Source: an archaeon (GTDB lineage Archaea > Nanobdellota > Nanobdellia > Pacearchaeales > GW2011-AR1). From it: a DNA stretch of 64,000 bases. How positions within the stretch are numbered: position 1 is the stretch's first letter; each line of letters opens with the position of its first letter. The translations under genes and the position numbers were made by a program. Shown here piece after piece: positions 28,840-38,711 of this stretch. The stretch covers positions 120,294 to 184,293 of the forward strand of contig JABHZE010000002.1 of the NCBI GenBank assembly GCA_018653485.1. Reading direction: 5' to 3'. The notes beneath the pieces were generated by a model that was given only the letters and a program-made list of their open reading frames with translations, did not search any database and was not told the origin of the DNA.

Positions 28840-29571
28840 CTAATCCTCACTCTCAACTCTTGGAGCCAATATAAACGCTAACTCAATAAATGGAGTAATA
28901 AACTCCAACCTCAAAGGATAATCTGTTGCAAAATTAACTTTAACTTTATCTGTAATCTTTGTAGCCTTAACCATCTTTTGCAAATATTCTAAAGAATATT
29001 TAGAACTATTATTCTCTGCTTCAATATTCAACTCATCACTACTAAACTCAGACTTAAATGAATTCAAACTTCCTTTAGCTTTCATAACAAATTTATCAGG
29101 TTCTGAAACAAAACTACAAGAATCTGCAACAACACCACAATCTTCAATAGCTTCTGCAAAATCTAATGAAGGCATTTCTATTTTACTTGAAAAATCCAAA
29201 TTAGGTAATTCCTTTTCTTCAGTTTCAATATCAATCAAAGCTAAATTAAACTCTCTCTTAACTTTATCTTGAATTTGTAATCTTAATTCATTTTCTTGCT
29301 TTGTAATTATTAAAACACTTCCAGCCTTAACCCTTCTTAAAACAGCCTTTAAACTATCTAAGCTAACTCCTAGAACTTCTTCATTTTCAATTTCAAGCTC
29401 TGAAAATGCACTAGAAGGTAACTTAAATGAAATCATAGCAACATTTGCAGGGTCAATTGCTTGAATACTCATTCCTTCCCTATTTACCTTGATTCTAACC
29501 TCTAAAACTAACTCAGAGATAATACTAATAATTTCTGAAAATATCTTTGGATTATCTAACTTTAATAACAT
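28840..29571 (-). CDS. pcn: DNA polymerase sliding clamp (PCNA)
   Basis: VNREGMSIQAIDPANVAMISFKLPSSAFSEL ... APRVESED. Confidence 0.95.
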   Translation of the reverse strand: MLLKLDNPKIFSEIISIISELVLEVRIKVNREGMSIQAIDPANVAMISFKLPSSAFSELEIENEEVLGVSLDSLKAVLRRVKAGSVLIITKQENELRLQIQDKVKREFNLALIDIETEEKELPNLDFSSKIEMPSLDFAEAIEDCGVVADSCSFVSEPDKFVMKAKGSLNSFKSEFSSDELNIEAENNSSKYSLEYLQKMVKATKITDKVKVNFATDYPLRLEFITPFIELAFILAPRVESED

Positions 29572-29662
29572 ATCTCATAAAACCTGAAATTGTTTTTAAA
29601 GATTATGATGTTATAGAATAGTTTATTATATATAACAAAAAACCCAAATTTACCTATATAAA

Positions 29663-31267
29663 ATGGGTACTGATTCTAATAAACGAAGTTTTAAGGAACA
29701 AAGGATTAGAGAGATAACTCTTTTTTACTATTCTCTTCCAGAAGTAAGAAAAGCTATCTTTGATTTTGCTAAAAATAGGGAGACAATACCCAGATTCTTT
29801 GAAGGTTTTGGAAAACGCCCTGATAATTTTCAATATGAATCAGATATAGTTGAATTTACAAAAAGAGGGGCAACATCTTTTCATTGTTCAGAAGAATTAT
29901 GGGAAGACCCATTAGAAATCTCAACAGATTTTTCAAGAAAACAATTTGATGAAATAAGAATTGGATGGGATTTATTGTTAGATATAGACTCTCCTTATTT
30001 AGAATATTCAAAAATCTATACTAAATTATTAGTTGACACACTAAAATTTCATGGAATTGAAAATATAGGTATAAAATTTTCAGGATCAAAAGGATTTCAT
30101 GTAATAATTCCTTGGAAAGCATTTCCAGAAGAAATTTATGGAAATAAAACAAAAAATATGTTCCCTGAATGGCCAAGAATTATTTGTCAATATCTTGATG
30201 AAATAATCAAACCAAAATTAACAGATTATATATTAGAAAATAGTAGCTTGCAACAAATAGCTAGTAGAACTGGAAAAAAAGAAGAGGATTTAATGGTAAG
30301 GGAATGTGTCTCTTGTAATCGCCCATCTATTAAAAAAAATCTAATAACTTGGATGTGCCCATTTTGTAAAAATGAAATAACAGCTATTGAAGGACATTAT
30401 AATAATAGAAGAAAAGCAAAATGTCCTGATTGTAGAAAAGAATTGTTTGAAAAAGAAAAAGAACAAATGTTTTATTGTGAATCTTGTAAAATTAATTCAA
30501 ATAAAAATCCAGAATTATTTGAAGAAAAAGAAAGATTTAGAACAGAAAAATTAATTGAAGCAGACTTAATTTTAGTTGCTCCAAGACATCTTTTTAGAAT
30601 GCCTTATTCATTACATGAAAAAACAGCATTAGCTTCAATAGTTTTAGACCCTGACAAAATTATAGAATTTCAAATAACAGATGCAAAACCCTTAAAAGTT
30701 AAAACAAAAGAATTTTATCCTAATTCAAAACCAGAAGAAGCAAAAGAATTATTATTACAAGCATTAGATTGGAAAGAACAAAAAGATCAAGAAGAAAGAG
30801 TTATTGAAAAAAATAAAGAATTTTTAGAGTCTTCACAATCATCACAAAACCCCTCATCAAAAAAGAAATCAGAATACAAGAAAATTCAAATACTTAATCC
30901 AACAGATGATTTATTCCCCCCTCAAATTAAACAATTGTTAAAGGGAATAGAACATGATGGAAGAAAGAGAGCTCTATTCATTATATTAAGTTTCTTCAAA
31001 GCATTAGGAATAGAAGAAAAAGAAATAGCAAGAAGAATAAATGAATGGAATGAAAGAAATTCATATCCCCTAAAAAAAGGATATATCCAAGCACAATTAA
31101 CATGGTATAAAAGAAAAGATTCTGTAATGCCCCCTAATTTCAACAATCCCATTTACAAAGACTTAGGATTATTTGACACAGATGATTTATCTAAGCAAGT
31201 TAAAAATCCTGTTAATTATACTGTTAAAATGTTTTTTAAGAAAGGCGGGAGAACAGATAAACAATAA
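29663..31267 (+). CDS. priS: DNA primase catalytic subunit fused to a PriL-CTD-like domain
   Basis: IRIGWDLLLDIDSPYLEYSK, IKFSGSKGFHVIIPWKAF, zinc-binding insertion (CVSCN..CPFC..CPDC..CESC), C-terminal LFPPQIKQLLKGI...GRKRALFIILSFFKALG. Confidence 0.85.
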   Translation: MGTDSNKRSFKEQRIREITLFYYSLPEVRKAIFDFAKNRETIPRFFEGFGKRPDNFQYESDIVEFTKRGATSFHCSEELWEDPLEISTDFSRKQFDEIRIGWDLLLDIDSPYLEYSKIYTKLLVDTLKFHGIENIGIKFSGSKGFHVIIPWKAFPEEIYGNKTKNMFPEWPRIICQYLDEIIKPKLTDYILENSSLQQIASRTGKKEEDLMVRECVSCNRPSIKKNLITWMCPFCKNEITAIEGHYNNRRKAKCPDCRKELFEKEKEQMFYCESCKINSNKNPELFEEKERFRTEKLIEADLILVAPRHLFRMPYSLHEKTALASIVLDPDKIIEFQITDAKPLKVKTKEFYPNSKPEEAKELLLQALDWKEQKDQEERVIEKNKEFLESSQSSQNPSSKKKSEYKKIQILNPTDDLFPPQIKQLLKGIEHDGRKRALFIILSFFKALGIEEKEIARRINEWNERNSYPLKKGYIQAQLTWYKRKDSVMPPNFNNPIYKDLGLFDTDDLSKQVKNPVNYTVKMFFKKGGRTDKQ

Positions 31268-31306
31268 AATAAAAAAGATTATAAATATAGATAAATATCT
31301 AATTAT

Positions 31307-32092
31307 ATGAAAACAAATCGTTGGGATAATTATAGAAAAGCAAATGATAAATTTCCAGAAGTTAGGAAAAAAGAACTCCAATTAATGCTTAAAAAGGTAA
31401 ACCCTCAATCTGGAGAAATAATTATGGAATGTGGAACTGGAAATGGCTATCTTACTTTTCCAATTGCTCAAAAATTAGGAAAAGGAAAATTAATAACTTA
31501 TGATGTTACTCCTGAAAATCTTGATGCAGTAAGGAAATTAAATAAAAAATTTAATCTACCTATTGAAATTAAACAACAAACAATTTTTTATGATTTTGAA
31601 GAAACAGATTCATCAATGGATAAAATAATATCAATTGCTTCATTTCATCATTATGATAATAAAATTAAAAAAACTGGTTTTTCTGGAAGATTAGAGGCTT
31701 TAAAAGAGTTTCATAGAATTATTAAAAAAAATGGAAAAATAATAATTGGAGATGTTGGAAAGAATACAATCTCTTCAAAATATTTTGATTCAATTAATAA
31801 TCCTAAATTTTGTTTTCCCGAGGGACATCCTCATGAATTCTTAGATAAAAAAGAGATTCAAAATCTTTGCTTACAAACAGGTTTTGAAATTGAATCTTAT
31901 GAAGTTGCCCATGTTCCATGGGTTTTTGATTCAGAAGATCAGGCAAAAGAATTCTTACATACAATTCATAATGCAAAATGTTCTCCTGAAGAATCATTAG
32001 CACATGCTAAGAAATATCTTAAATTCTGGAAAGAAAATAATAAATATTATTTAGATTGGGAATTATTTTATTTAATTGCAAAAAAGAAATAA
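31307..32092 (+). CDS. SAM-dependent methyltransferase
   Basis: IIMECGTGNGYLTFPIAQKLGKGKLITYDVTPENL ... KNGKIIIGDVG. Confidence 0.8.
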   Translation: MKTNRWDNYRKANDKFPEVRKKELQLMLKKVNPQSGEIIMECGTGNGYLTFPIAQKLGKGKLITYDVTPENLDAVRKLNKKFNLPIEIKQQTIFYDFEETDSSMDKIISIASFHHYDNKIKKTGFSGRLEALKEFHRIIKKNGKIIIGDVGKNTISSKYFDSINNPKFCFPEGHPHEFLDKKEIQNLCLQTGFEIESYEVAHVPWVFDSEDQAKEFLHTIHNAKCSPEESLAHAKKYLKFWKENNKYYLDWELFYLIAKKK

Positions 32093-32109
32093 AAATCCTC
32101 AATCTAAAA

Positions 32110-32457
32110 TCACCCAACTTCAATCTCTTTCTCCAATAACTCTGAACCACTTTCCTTCAATAAAGGGCCAACAGCCAATTCAACATCTAACCTTATAAGA
32201 TGTTTAACAAATAAATTATCTGTATTTAATTTATACAAATCAGATTTTCCCTGTTTTCTAGTTTTGATCACAATTCCACTTTTAATAAAATCTTCAAAAA
32301 AAGATAACAAAGAATTATAACTAATATTAGATTCTCTAGCTATCTCTGTAAGATTATAATCAAATAAATCATTGTCAATCAGAAAATCTAAAACTCTTAA
32401 TTTAGGGGTGTCTCCAAGAGCTTTCAAAAATGGTGACATATTTTCTTTTCTTTTCAT
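32110..32457 (-). CDS. Winged-helix transcriptional regulator
   Basis: TPKLRVLDFLIDNDLFDYNLTEIARESNISYNSLLSFFEDFIKSGIVIKTRKQGKSDLYKLN. Confidence 0.8.
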   Translation of the reverse strand: MKRKENMSPFLKALGDTPKLRVLDFLIDNDLFDYNLTEIARESNISYNSLLSFFEDFIKSGIVIKTRKQGKSDLYKLNTDNLFVKHLIRLDVELAVGPLLKESGSELLEKEIEVG

Positions 32458-32598
32458 TTAATTTCATTCCTTTTAATTCTCCCCCTCCCTCCCCATATAC
32501 ATGTACACGACACTCACACCATATTTAAATGTTTCTATAGCTACATCACAACTATCAAAGATAGAAACATTTAAATAATCTCTTAAACCTCTAAAATA

Positions 32599-32856
32599 AT
32601 GGTGTCAAAAGAATGGGTAACAGCGAGAATTATGTTAAAATTAACAAAGAAAAATAATTGGAATGCTTGTTATGATAGATTAGAACATTTCAAAAGATTT
32701 CCAAACCTAAAAGAAATTATAAAAGAACTAGAAAAAAAGAATTGGATTTTAATTCACAAAAAACCAAACTATACCACAATATCTTTGAATACAAAATATA
32801 AAAAAGAAATAGCAGAATTTATTATTGAACAAACAAATATTAATTATAGAATTTAA
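32599..32856 (+). CDS. Small hypothetical protein (possible winged helix)
   Basis: 85 aa; FPNLKEIIKELEKKNWILIHKKPNYTTISLN. Confidence 0.5.
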   Translation: MVSKEWVTARIMLKLTKKNNWNACYDRLEHFKRFPNLKEIIKELEKKNWILIHKKPNYTTISLNTKYKKEIAEFIIEQTNINYRI

Positions 32857-32909
32857 TTTTCTATCACAAACATCAACAAATTTAAATACCATAATAACCT
32901 AAACATTTT

Positions 32910-34673
32910 ATGAACATATCAAAAAGAGGGTTGGTAATAGCTTTAGTAATCTTATTAGCATTTCCATTAGTCTTAGCTCAGAATGAAACAGAAGCAGAAA
33001 AATCTTATTCTTGTTTAAAATCTAAATTAAGTGATGATTGTGGAAACACTCAAAGCACCAAGGAAGCAGCATTTAATTTATTAGCAATGGCACATGATTC
33101 TTCTGTTAAATCAGATTGTAAATCATCTTTAGAATCAAAGAAAAGTGATAATTGTTGGGGCGAAACATCCTCTGCTCCATGTGATATAAAATCAACTTCA
33201 TTAGCAATTCTTGCATTAGATTATATTGGAGAAAATACAGACACTTACAAAGATTGGTTATTAAGTAAGAAAAAAATAGCAGACGAATTAGAATGGTTTT
33301 TAGAAGTAGATACAAATAATAGATCTACATGTACTATTAACGGAAATGAAATAACTTTACAAGATAATAAAAAAATAACAGGTTCAAACCCTCCAGGACT
33401 TAGAAAAGCATATAGTGATTATTGGCTTGAAATAATAGATTTTAATATTAATTATACTATTTCTTGCGACAAGGATTTTATAACAACTTTAATTTACAAA
33501 AAACCAGATGAATCTGTTTATCATGTTTCAAGTGAAACTCATTCTGCTTCTGCAGGAGATTCTACAGAAGAAGGAGTAAATGCATATTGTTTTGCATTAT
33601 CAGGAGCTTGCAATTATGAAGGAAGTTTATGGGCAACATTAGCTTTAGGAAAATTAGGCGAAGAAACAACACCCTACATACCTTATATTTCTGCAATGGC
33701 TGAAGAATCAGAAAACAGAAAATATTTCCCATCTACATTTTTATACAATCTAATTCCTGTTTCAGATTATTATGATGATTTATTAGATAAACAAAAATTA
33801 AACAAATATTGGGATGAAAGCGGAAACAAATATTTTGATACAGCCTTAGCATTATTAGCATTAAAAGGAACAGGAGTAACAGATACTGTCAAAAATTATC
33901 TTTTAACAATAAGAGAGTCAGATAATTGTTGGAGATTTGACACAGCATTTATTTTACATTCAGGATGGCCTAAAATCTCTTCAGGAGATGGAGATGATGG
34001 AAGTGCAGATGGTTGTGTTGAATTTAGTCATTATTGTGTTTCTTCAGGAGAATGTACATTATCAAATACATTAGATAATTTTCAATGCGCTCTTGCAACA
34101 GATGTTTGTTGTTCAGAAGAACCAGAAGAAGAATCTTGTATAGAACAAACTGGAGTAATCTGCGAGTCTAACGAAGCATGTGATGGCGTTCAAACATCTT
34201 CTTCAGATATTAATTGTTGTTTAGGAACTTGTGAAGAAATAGATTATGGAAATGATTGCGAAGATTCAGGTTATTCTTGTGAAAATACTTGTTCAAAAAA
34301 TCAAGAAGAAAAAACAGCTTATTCAGATGATTGTGGCTATCAAATTTGTTGTGCAGAAAAACAATCTTCTCCAATAAATTGGTTCTTAATCATATTATTA
34401 ATTATTTTAATCATCCTAGTTATTCTAGCAATAATTTTTAGAAATCAATTAAAAATTTGGTGGTTTAAGCTAAAATCTAAATTTAGTTCTAAAAAGAAAA
34501 CTCAACCTCCAAAAAGAGCCCCTCCTCCAGGCATGATGCCTCAAAGACCTATCAGACATTTAAGAAGAGCACCTAATCCAAGAGCACCTCCAAGAAGGCA
34601 AATAAGACGTCCTCCTGCAAGAGATAAAGATTTTGATGATACTATGAAGAAATTAAGAGATATGTCAAAATAA
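32910..34673 (+). CDS. Membrane-anchored protein with alpha/alpha-toroid (prenyltransferase/cyclase-like) repeats and Cys-rich region
   Basis: DIKSTSLAILALDYIG, GSLWATLALGKLG, YFDTALALLALKGTG, DNCWRFDTAFIL repeats; C-terminal TM and basic Pro/Arg tail. Confidence 0.65.
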   Translation: MNISKRGLVIALVILLAFPLVLAQNETEAEKSYSCLKSKLSDDCGNTQSTKEAAFNLLAMAHDSSVKSDCKSSLESKKSDNCWGETSSAPCDIKSTSLAILALDYIGENTDTYKDWLLSKKKIADELEWFLEVDTNNRSTCTINGNEITLQDNKKITGSNPPGLRKAYSDYWLEIIDFNINYTISCDKDFITTLIYKKPDESVYHVSSETHSASAGDSTEEGVNAYCFALSGACNYEGSLWATLALGKLGEETTPYIPYISAMAEESENRKYFPSTFLYNLIPVSDYYDDLLDKQKLNKYWDESGNKYFDTALALLALKGTGVTDTVKNYLLTIRESDNCWRFDTAFILHSGWPKISSGDGDDGSADGCVEFSHYCVSSGECTLSNTLDNFQCALATDVCCSEEPEEESCIEQTGVICESNEACDGVQTSSSDINCCLGTCEEIDYGNDCEDSGYSCENTCSKNQEEKTAYSDDCGYQICCAEKQSSPINWFLIILLIILIILVILAIIFRNQLKIWWFKLKSKFSSKKKTQPPKRAPPPGMMPQRPIRHLRRAPNPRAPPRRQIRRPPARDKDFDDTMKKLRDMSK

Positions 34674-34777
34674 TTTAATTTCTTCAAATCACTCGCTTCT
34701 TACGAATCTACGGATATGAAGAAATTAAGAGATATGAGCAAGTAAACATTTATTAATATTAATTCTTACTTACCTCT

Positions 34778-36091
34778 ATGAAAAGAGGACATTTATCACC
34801 AAAAGTAAATATCAATTTATTTCTTGTACTATTCCTATTTACAATCCTATTCATACCATTCATCTCTGCAATAGATATAACACTATCAAAAGAAAACTAT
34901 CAACCAAGAGAAACACTTCAAGCAGAAATAATAGGCAACTTTGTTTCTCTAACAGCAGATAACATCTTACTTTATGAACAAGGTGTTCCTCGTTCAACAC
35001 CTGCAATTTCAGATTTAACTTATCAAGATAATACTTATTATTTTTATGCAATTCTTCCAAATAAACAAGCTAATTTTTCCCTTAAAATAGAAAATGCAGA
35101 ATACTATGATCAAGAGAACATAATCTCAGATACTATAACAAAAGATTTTGAAATTAAAACAACAAATCAATCTTCACTTCAAATTAATCCAGGGTTTATT
35201 GTTTCAGAAGAATCTTTTTCAATAAATGTAAAATCACTTAATGAAAATCAAGATGTAAAATTAGATTTTGAAAATATAACTCAAACCCATACAATAATTC
35301 AAGAAGATGAAAAAACAATAGAATTAACTTCAATTAAAAAACAATCTTCAACACTAAAAATAGATGATTATAATATTCCCATATTTATAACCTCAGAACC
35401 AATCACGCCTCCAATACCTCAAAGCAGAGATTTAAAATTCACACCTACAGAATTAACTGCAAAAGTAATTTCAAATCAAGATTATTTTTTTAGAGTTATT
35501 TTAGAAAATATCGGAAACAAAAATCTTACAAACCTACAATTCTCTTCAGACATTGCAACAATTATAGAACCAAGTGTAATTCCTTTAATTAATTCAAAAA
35601 CAAAAGAATTTATTAATTTAACAGTAAAAGTTCCAGAAACACAAGATAATTTCACAGGAGAAATAACATTAACTTATCTTGATAACACTCAACAACTTAA
35701 ACTTCCAATATTATTTGAAATCATAGAAACACAAGAGGAAATTAATCTAACCCCCACAGAAACACCTGTAGGATTAAATTGCGATGAATTTGGAATAATT
35801 TGTGATTCAGATGAAATATGTGATGGTTCAATAACAAAAAGTTTACAAGGAAATTGTTGTATTGGAAATTGCATTGTAGAACCAGAACCCTCAAATTATG
35901 GAATGATTTTCTTAGGAATTCTAATCCTCTTAGTTGTAGCATTTTTTGGATTCATCATATACAGAAGATTCAAAAAAAAGAAAATAAAAACACCAGAGCA
36001 ATTATTAAAAGAAAAATCAGAAAAGTACAGCAAAAGAATTCAACCACAACAACCTCCTGCAGAAGTTCGAGGTAAATTAGATAGGATTTAA
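34778..36091 (+). CDS. Membrane-anchored extracellular protein with Cys motif
   Basis: Signal peptide, beta-rich domains, DEFGIICDSDEICDGSITKSLQGNCCIGNC, TM, basic tail. Confidence 0.65.
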   Translation: MKRGHLSPKVNINLFLVLFLFTILFIPFISAIDITLSKENYQPRETLQAEIIGNFVSLTADNILLYEQGVPRSTPAISDLTYQDNTYYFYAILPNKQANFSLKIENAEYYDQENIISDTITKDFEIKTTNQSSLQINPGFIVSEESFSINVKSLNENQDVKLDFENITQTHTIIQEDEKTIELTSIKKQSSTLKIDDYNIPIFITSEPITPPIPQSRDLKFTPTELTAKVISNQDYFFRVILENIGNKNLTNLQFSSDIATIIEPSVIPLINSKTKEFINLTVKVPETQDNFTGEITLTYLDNTQQLKLPILFEIIETQEEINLTPTETPVGLNCDEFGIICDSDEICDGSITKSLQGNCCIGNCIVEPEPSNYGMIFLGILILLVVAFFGFIIYRRFKKKKIKTPEQLLKEKSEKYSKRIQPQQPPAEVRGKLDRI

Positions 36092-36684
36092 TCTTTTTTT
36101 GAATCTTCCAATTTCTTAAATTCTTTAGAATCAGCATTACTCATGTCTTTATCATTTTTTGAATCCTCTGAATCTTTTGATTCTGAACCATTTCCAGATT
36201 CTAAACTACCTATCTTACTCTCCAACTCTTTAACCTTATTAACTAATTGTTCTCTTTCAAGAGCAACAGCTTTAGTAACTTCATCAAATCTATGCAATCT
36301 AATTGCTAATTGAGATAACATGGAGGTTAAATCAAAATTACTTAATTTAATATTTTCAGGTTCAAGTATTTCTATATTTGCAGGAAGCATATTTAAAACA
36401 ATTTCATAAACAAGGTGAAGATTATCACAAACAACTTCTACTTCTGCATAATTTGTAAATAAATCTTTAGCATTTTCATCTTCTAATGGTTTAGGTTCAT
36501 GAACAATTCTCTCTATAACTTCCACACCTTTTTGTTCATTTAATTTATCAATAAATAAATTCATTGTTTCCACTATATGCTCTGGAGGTCTTCCAAGCAT
36601 TTCAAAAATAAATCTTGTTTTTACTTTATTATCCGATGTTATAGTTACCATTTTTTTCAAATTTTCTTGTTCTAGATTTAGCAA
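36088..36684 (-). CDS. Conserved hypothetical protein
   Basis: MVTITSDNKVKTRFIFEMLGRPPEHIVETMNLFIDKLNEQKGVEV...; probable start at the internal Met near 36651. Confidence 0.6.
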   Translation of the reverse strand: MLNLEQENLKKMVTITSDNKVKTRFIFEMLGRPPEHIVETMNLFIDKLNEQKGVEVIERIVHEPKPLEDENAKDLFTNYAEVEVVCDNLHLVYEIVLNMLPANIEILEPENIKLSNFDLTSMLSQLAIRLHRFDEVTKAVALEREQLVNKVKELESKIGSLESGNGSESKDSEDSKNDKDMSNADSKEFKKLEDSKKD

Positions 36685-37894
36685 AAATCAATAATCCTAT
36701 TAATAAAACACATTGAAATACAAAAGTATACAATGCATATCTTGCTATTTTCTTTGCTTTTGATTCATAAATCAGGGTTTTTTTTGTTTTTATATCTTCC
36801 TCTCCTGCAACAATAGCATTCCCAGTCAATTTAGAATCTCTTTTTTCAATAAGCTCTTGCAATAATCTTTCTTTGTCGTCTAAATAGGAATTTTCGGAAT
36901 CATCTCCTGAATCTCTAGATTCAGCTAGATTCGAATCTTCTAATTCTTCGGAATTAGAACTTCCACTACTCTCCAAAATCTCAATCTCCATTTTAATCTC
37001 CTCATCATAACTATTATCTCCATTTTCTCTTAATCTAAAAATTATTTCTGCATCACCCTTAAAATCCTCATATTTTTCTCGAATCCTTAATTTTATCTCC
37101 TGGTCATCATTACCAGGACCATTAAAAAAATTATCAACATAATAATTTCCACTATCCCAAGTTTCTTCTTCCTCATCATATCTTTGACTAATTATGCTAT
37201 CATTATCTTCAAATTTAATGTAAACTTTAACATCATAATCTTTATCTTCTAAATTTTCAACATAAATATCAATCTTCATTGTTTTTTGATTAACAATATT
37301 ATCTTCATTCCAATCCATATCTAAAATAATATCTTCATCATTTATTGAATCTTCTAATTCTGAAGAATTAGAATTCTCATTCTCATTTTCTGATTCCTCA
37401 GAATCCCCCCTAACACAAGGACTAGGGACTCCTCTAATAAATAAACCATCTTCAAATATCCAAGAATCACCACTTGTTTTAATATTACTCTCCCATGAAA
37501 AACTATCTATTAATTCACCAGAATCATCATATAAAGAAATACTTTCCTCTCCATCATTTAATCCACTACCAATAGTGCTTAGAGCAATACAACTTTCACT
37601 AGCTACATTAAATCTATCACAATCTTCTTCAACACCATCAAGAATAATTCCAAAATCATTAGCACCTAAACTCAAACTAATACTATCATTACTTTTTAAA
37701 TCCCCTATTTCCCATTCAATTAATTCAACTCCACTACCAGAATTATACAATTCAACCCATTCATTTTCAAGAAAATTATTTGTATGAGGCATAACCTCAT
37801 TAATTCTAACTTCAGCATAAACCAAATTTATAAATATCAAACCAATTAAAAACAAACCTAATAATCCCACACACGTCTTTTTTAGCATCATCAT
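36629..37894 (-). CDS. Lamin-tail-domain (LTD) secreted membrane-anchored protein
   Basis: AEVRINEVMPHTNNFLENEWVELYNSGSGVELIEWEI LTD signature; LTGNAIV motif then TM near the C-terminus. Confidence 0.75.
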   Translation of the reverse strand: MMMLKKTCVGLLGLFLIGLIFINLVYAEVRINEVMPHTNNFLENEWVELYNSGSGVELIEWEIGDLKSNDSISLSLGANDFGIILDGVEEDCDRFNVASESCIALSTIGSGLNDGEESISLYDDSGELIDSFSWESNIKTSGDSWIFEDGLFIRGVPSPCVRGDSEESENENENSNSSELEDSINDEDIILDMDWNEDNIVNQKTMKIDIYVENLEDKDYDVKVYIKFEDNDSIISQRYDEEEETWDSGNYYVDNFFNGPGNDDQEIKLRIREKYEDFKGDAEIIFRLRENGDNSYDEEIKMEIEILESSGSSNSEELEDSNLAESRDSGDDSENSYLDDKERLLQELIEKRDSKLTGNAIVAGEEDIKTKKTLIYESKAKKIARYALYTFVFQCVLLIGLLIFAKSRTRKFEKNGNYNIG

Positions 37895-37999
37895 AAAAAA
37901 TAATCCTAGAAGTTTTTAAGTATTTATGTTTCAAGTTTATAAAAAGTTTTGATATATTTTTCAGATAACTCAGATAATCTCCCCTTTTATTTTAAAATG

Positions 38000-38106
38000 T
38001 CAAAAACCTTCGGTTTATTACCCTGCCTAAAGGCAGGGGCTTGTTTCGGTTTTTGATGCTAGAGAAATTCCCTTCCAACCCCTCTCTAAAGAAAGGGGAT
38101 TTCTCT
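38000..38106. other. Intergenic tandem stem-loop structures
   Basis: TCAAAAACC(38000)...CCCTGCC/GGCAGGG...GGTTTTTGA(38056) nested stem, then AGAGAAATtCCC(38061)...GGGgATTTCTCT(38106). Confidence 0.7.
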
Positions 38107-38162
38107 AAGTTTAACATTTTCAGAATTATTTAAAATTTGGTTAGCAGTATGCTTCCAAATTT

Positions 38163-38684
38163 TCATAAAATATTGCTCTCTCCATCTTCATCATCCCTTA
38201 AATCTTCATAAAATTCCTCGCATTCTTTATCATTTTTTGCACATTTTATTTTCCCACCAAAAAATTGTCCAAATCTTTTCCCTTTTAATTGAGCTTTTTT
38301 TAATGAAATTCCCCAGTTTTTACCAGAATTTTCAAGATGTTTAGGTTCAAGAAAATACCATCCAACTCGATTAAATCTTACTGCAATTACAGGTTTTAAT
38401 CCAAAGATTTCAGAAAATGTCATAAATCTTGAAATCTGATCTTTAGTAATATACTGAATAGGTTTTTTTGTAGACTTAGCTTCAATACAATATTTTCTTC
38501 CTTTTTTACCTGCAAGAATATCACAATCAGCATTCTCCATCATTCCACTTCCTGCAACTCTAACAGCTCTAAAGCTATTATCTACAAACATTTGAAATAA
38601 TTCTCTTTCAGTTCTTGAACCTTTTGTTTTATTTGACATTTTTATAACCTTTATGTAACTTTTACAATTTATATAATTTAACAA
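38163..38684 (-). CDS. hjc: Holliday junction resolvase Hjc
   Basis: KGSRTERELFQMFVDNSFRAVRVAGSGMMENADCDILAGKKGRKYCIEAKSTKK. Confidence 0.9.
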   Translation of the reverse strand: MLNYINCKSYIKVIKMSNKTKGSRTERELFQMFVDNSFRAVRVAGSGMMENADCDILAGKKGRKYCIEAKSTKKPIQYITKDQISRFMTFSEIFGLKPVIAVRFNRVGWYFLEPKHLENSGKNWGISLKKAQLKGKRFGQFFGGKIKCAKNDKECEEFYEDLRDDEDGESNIL

Positions 38685-38711
38685 AAATACTTAAAATAAT
38701 CTCTAACCAGA

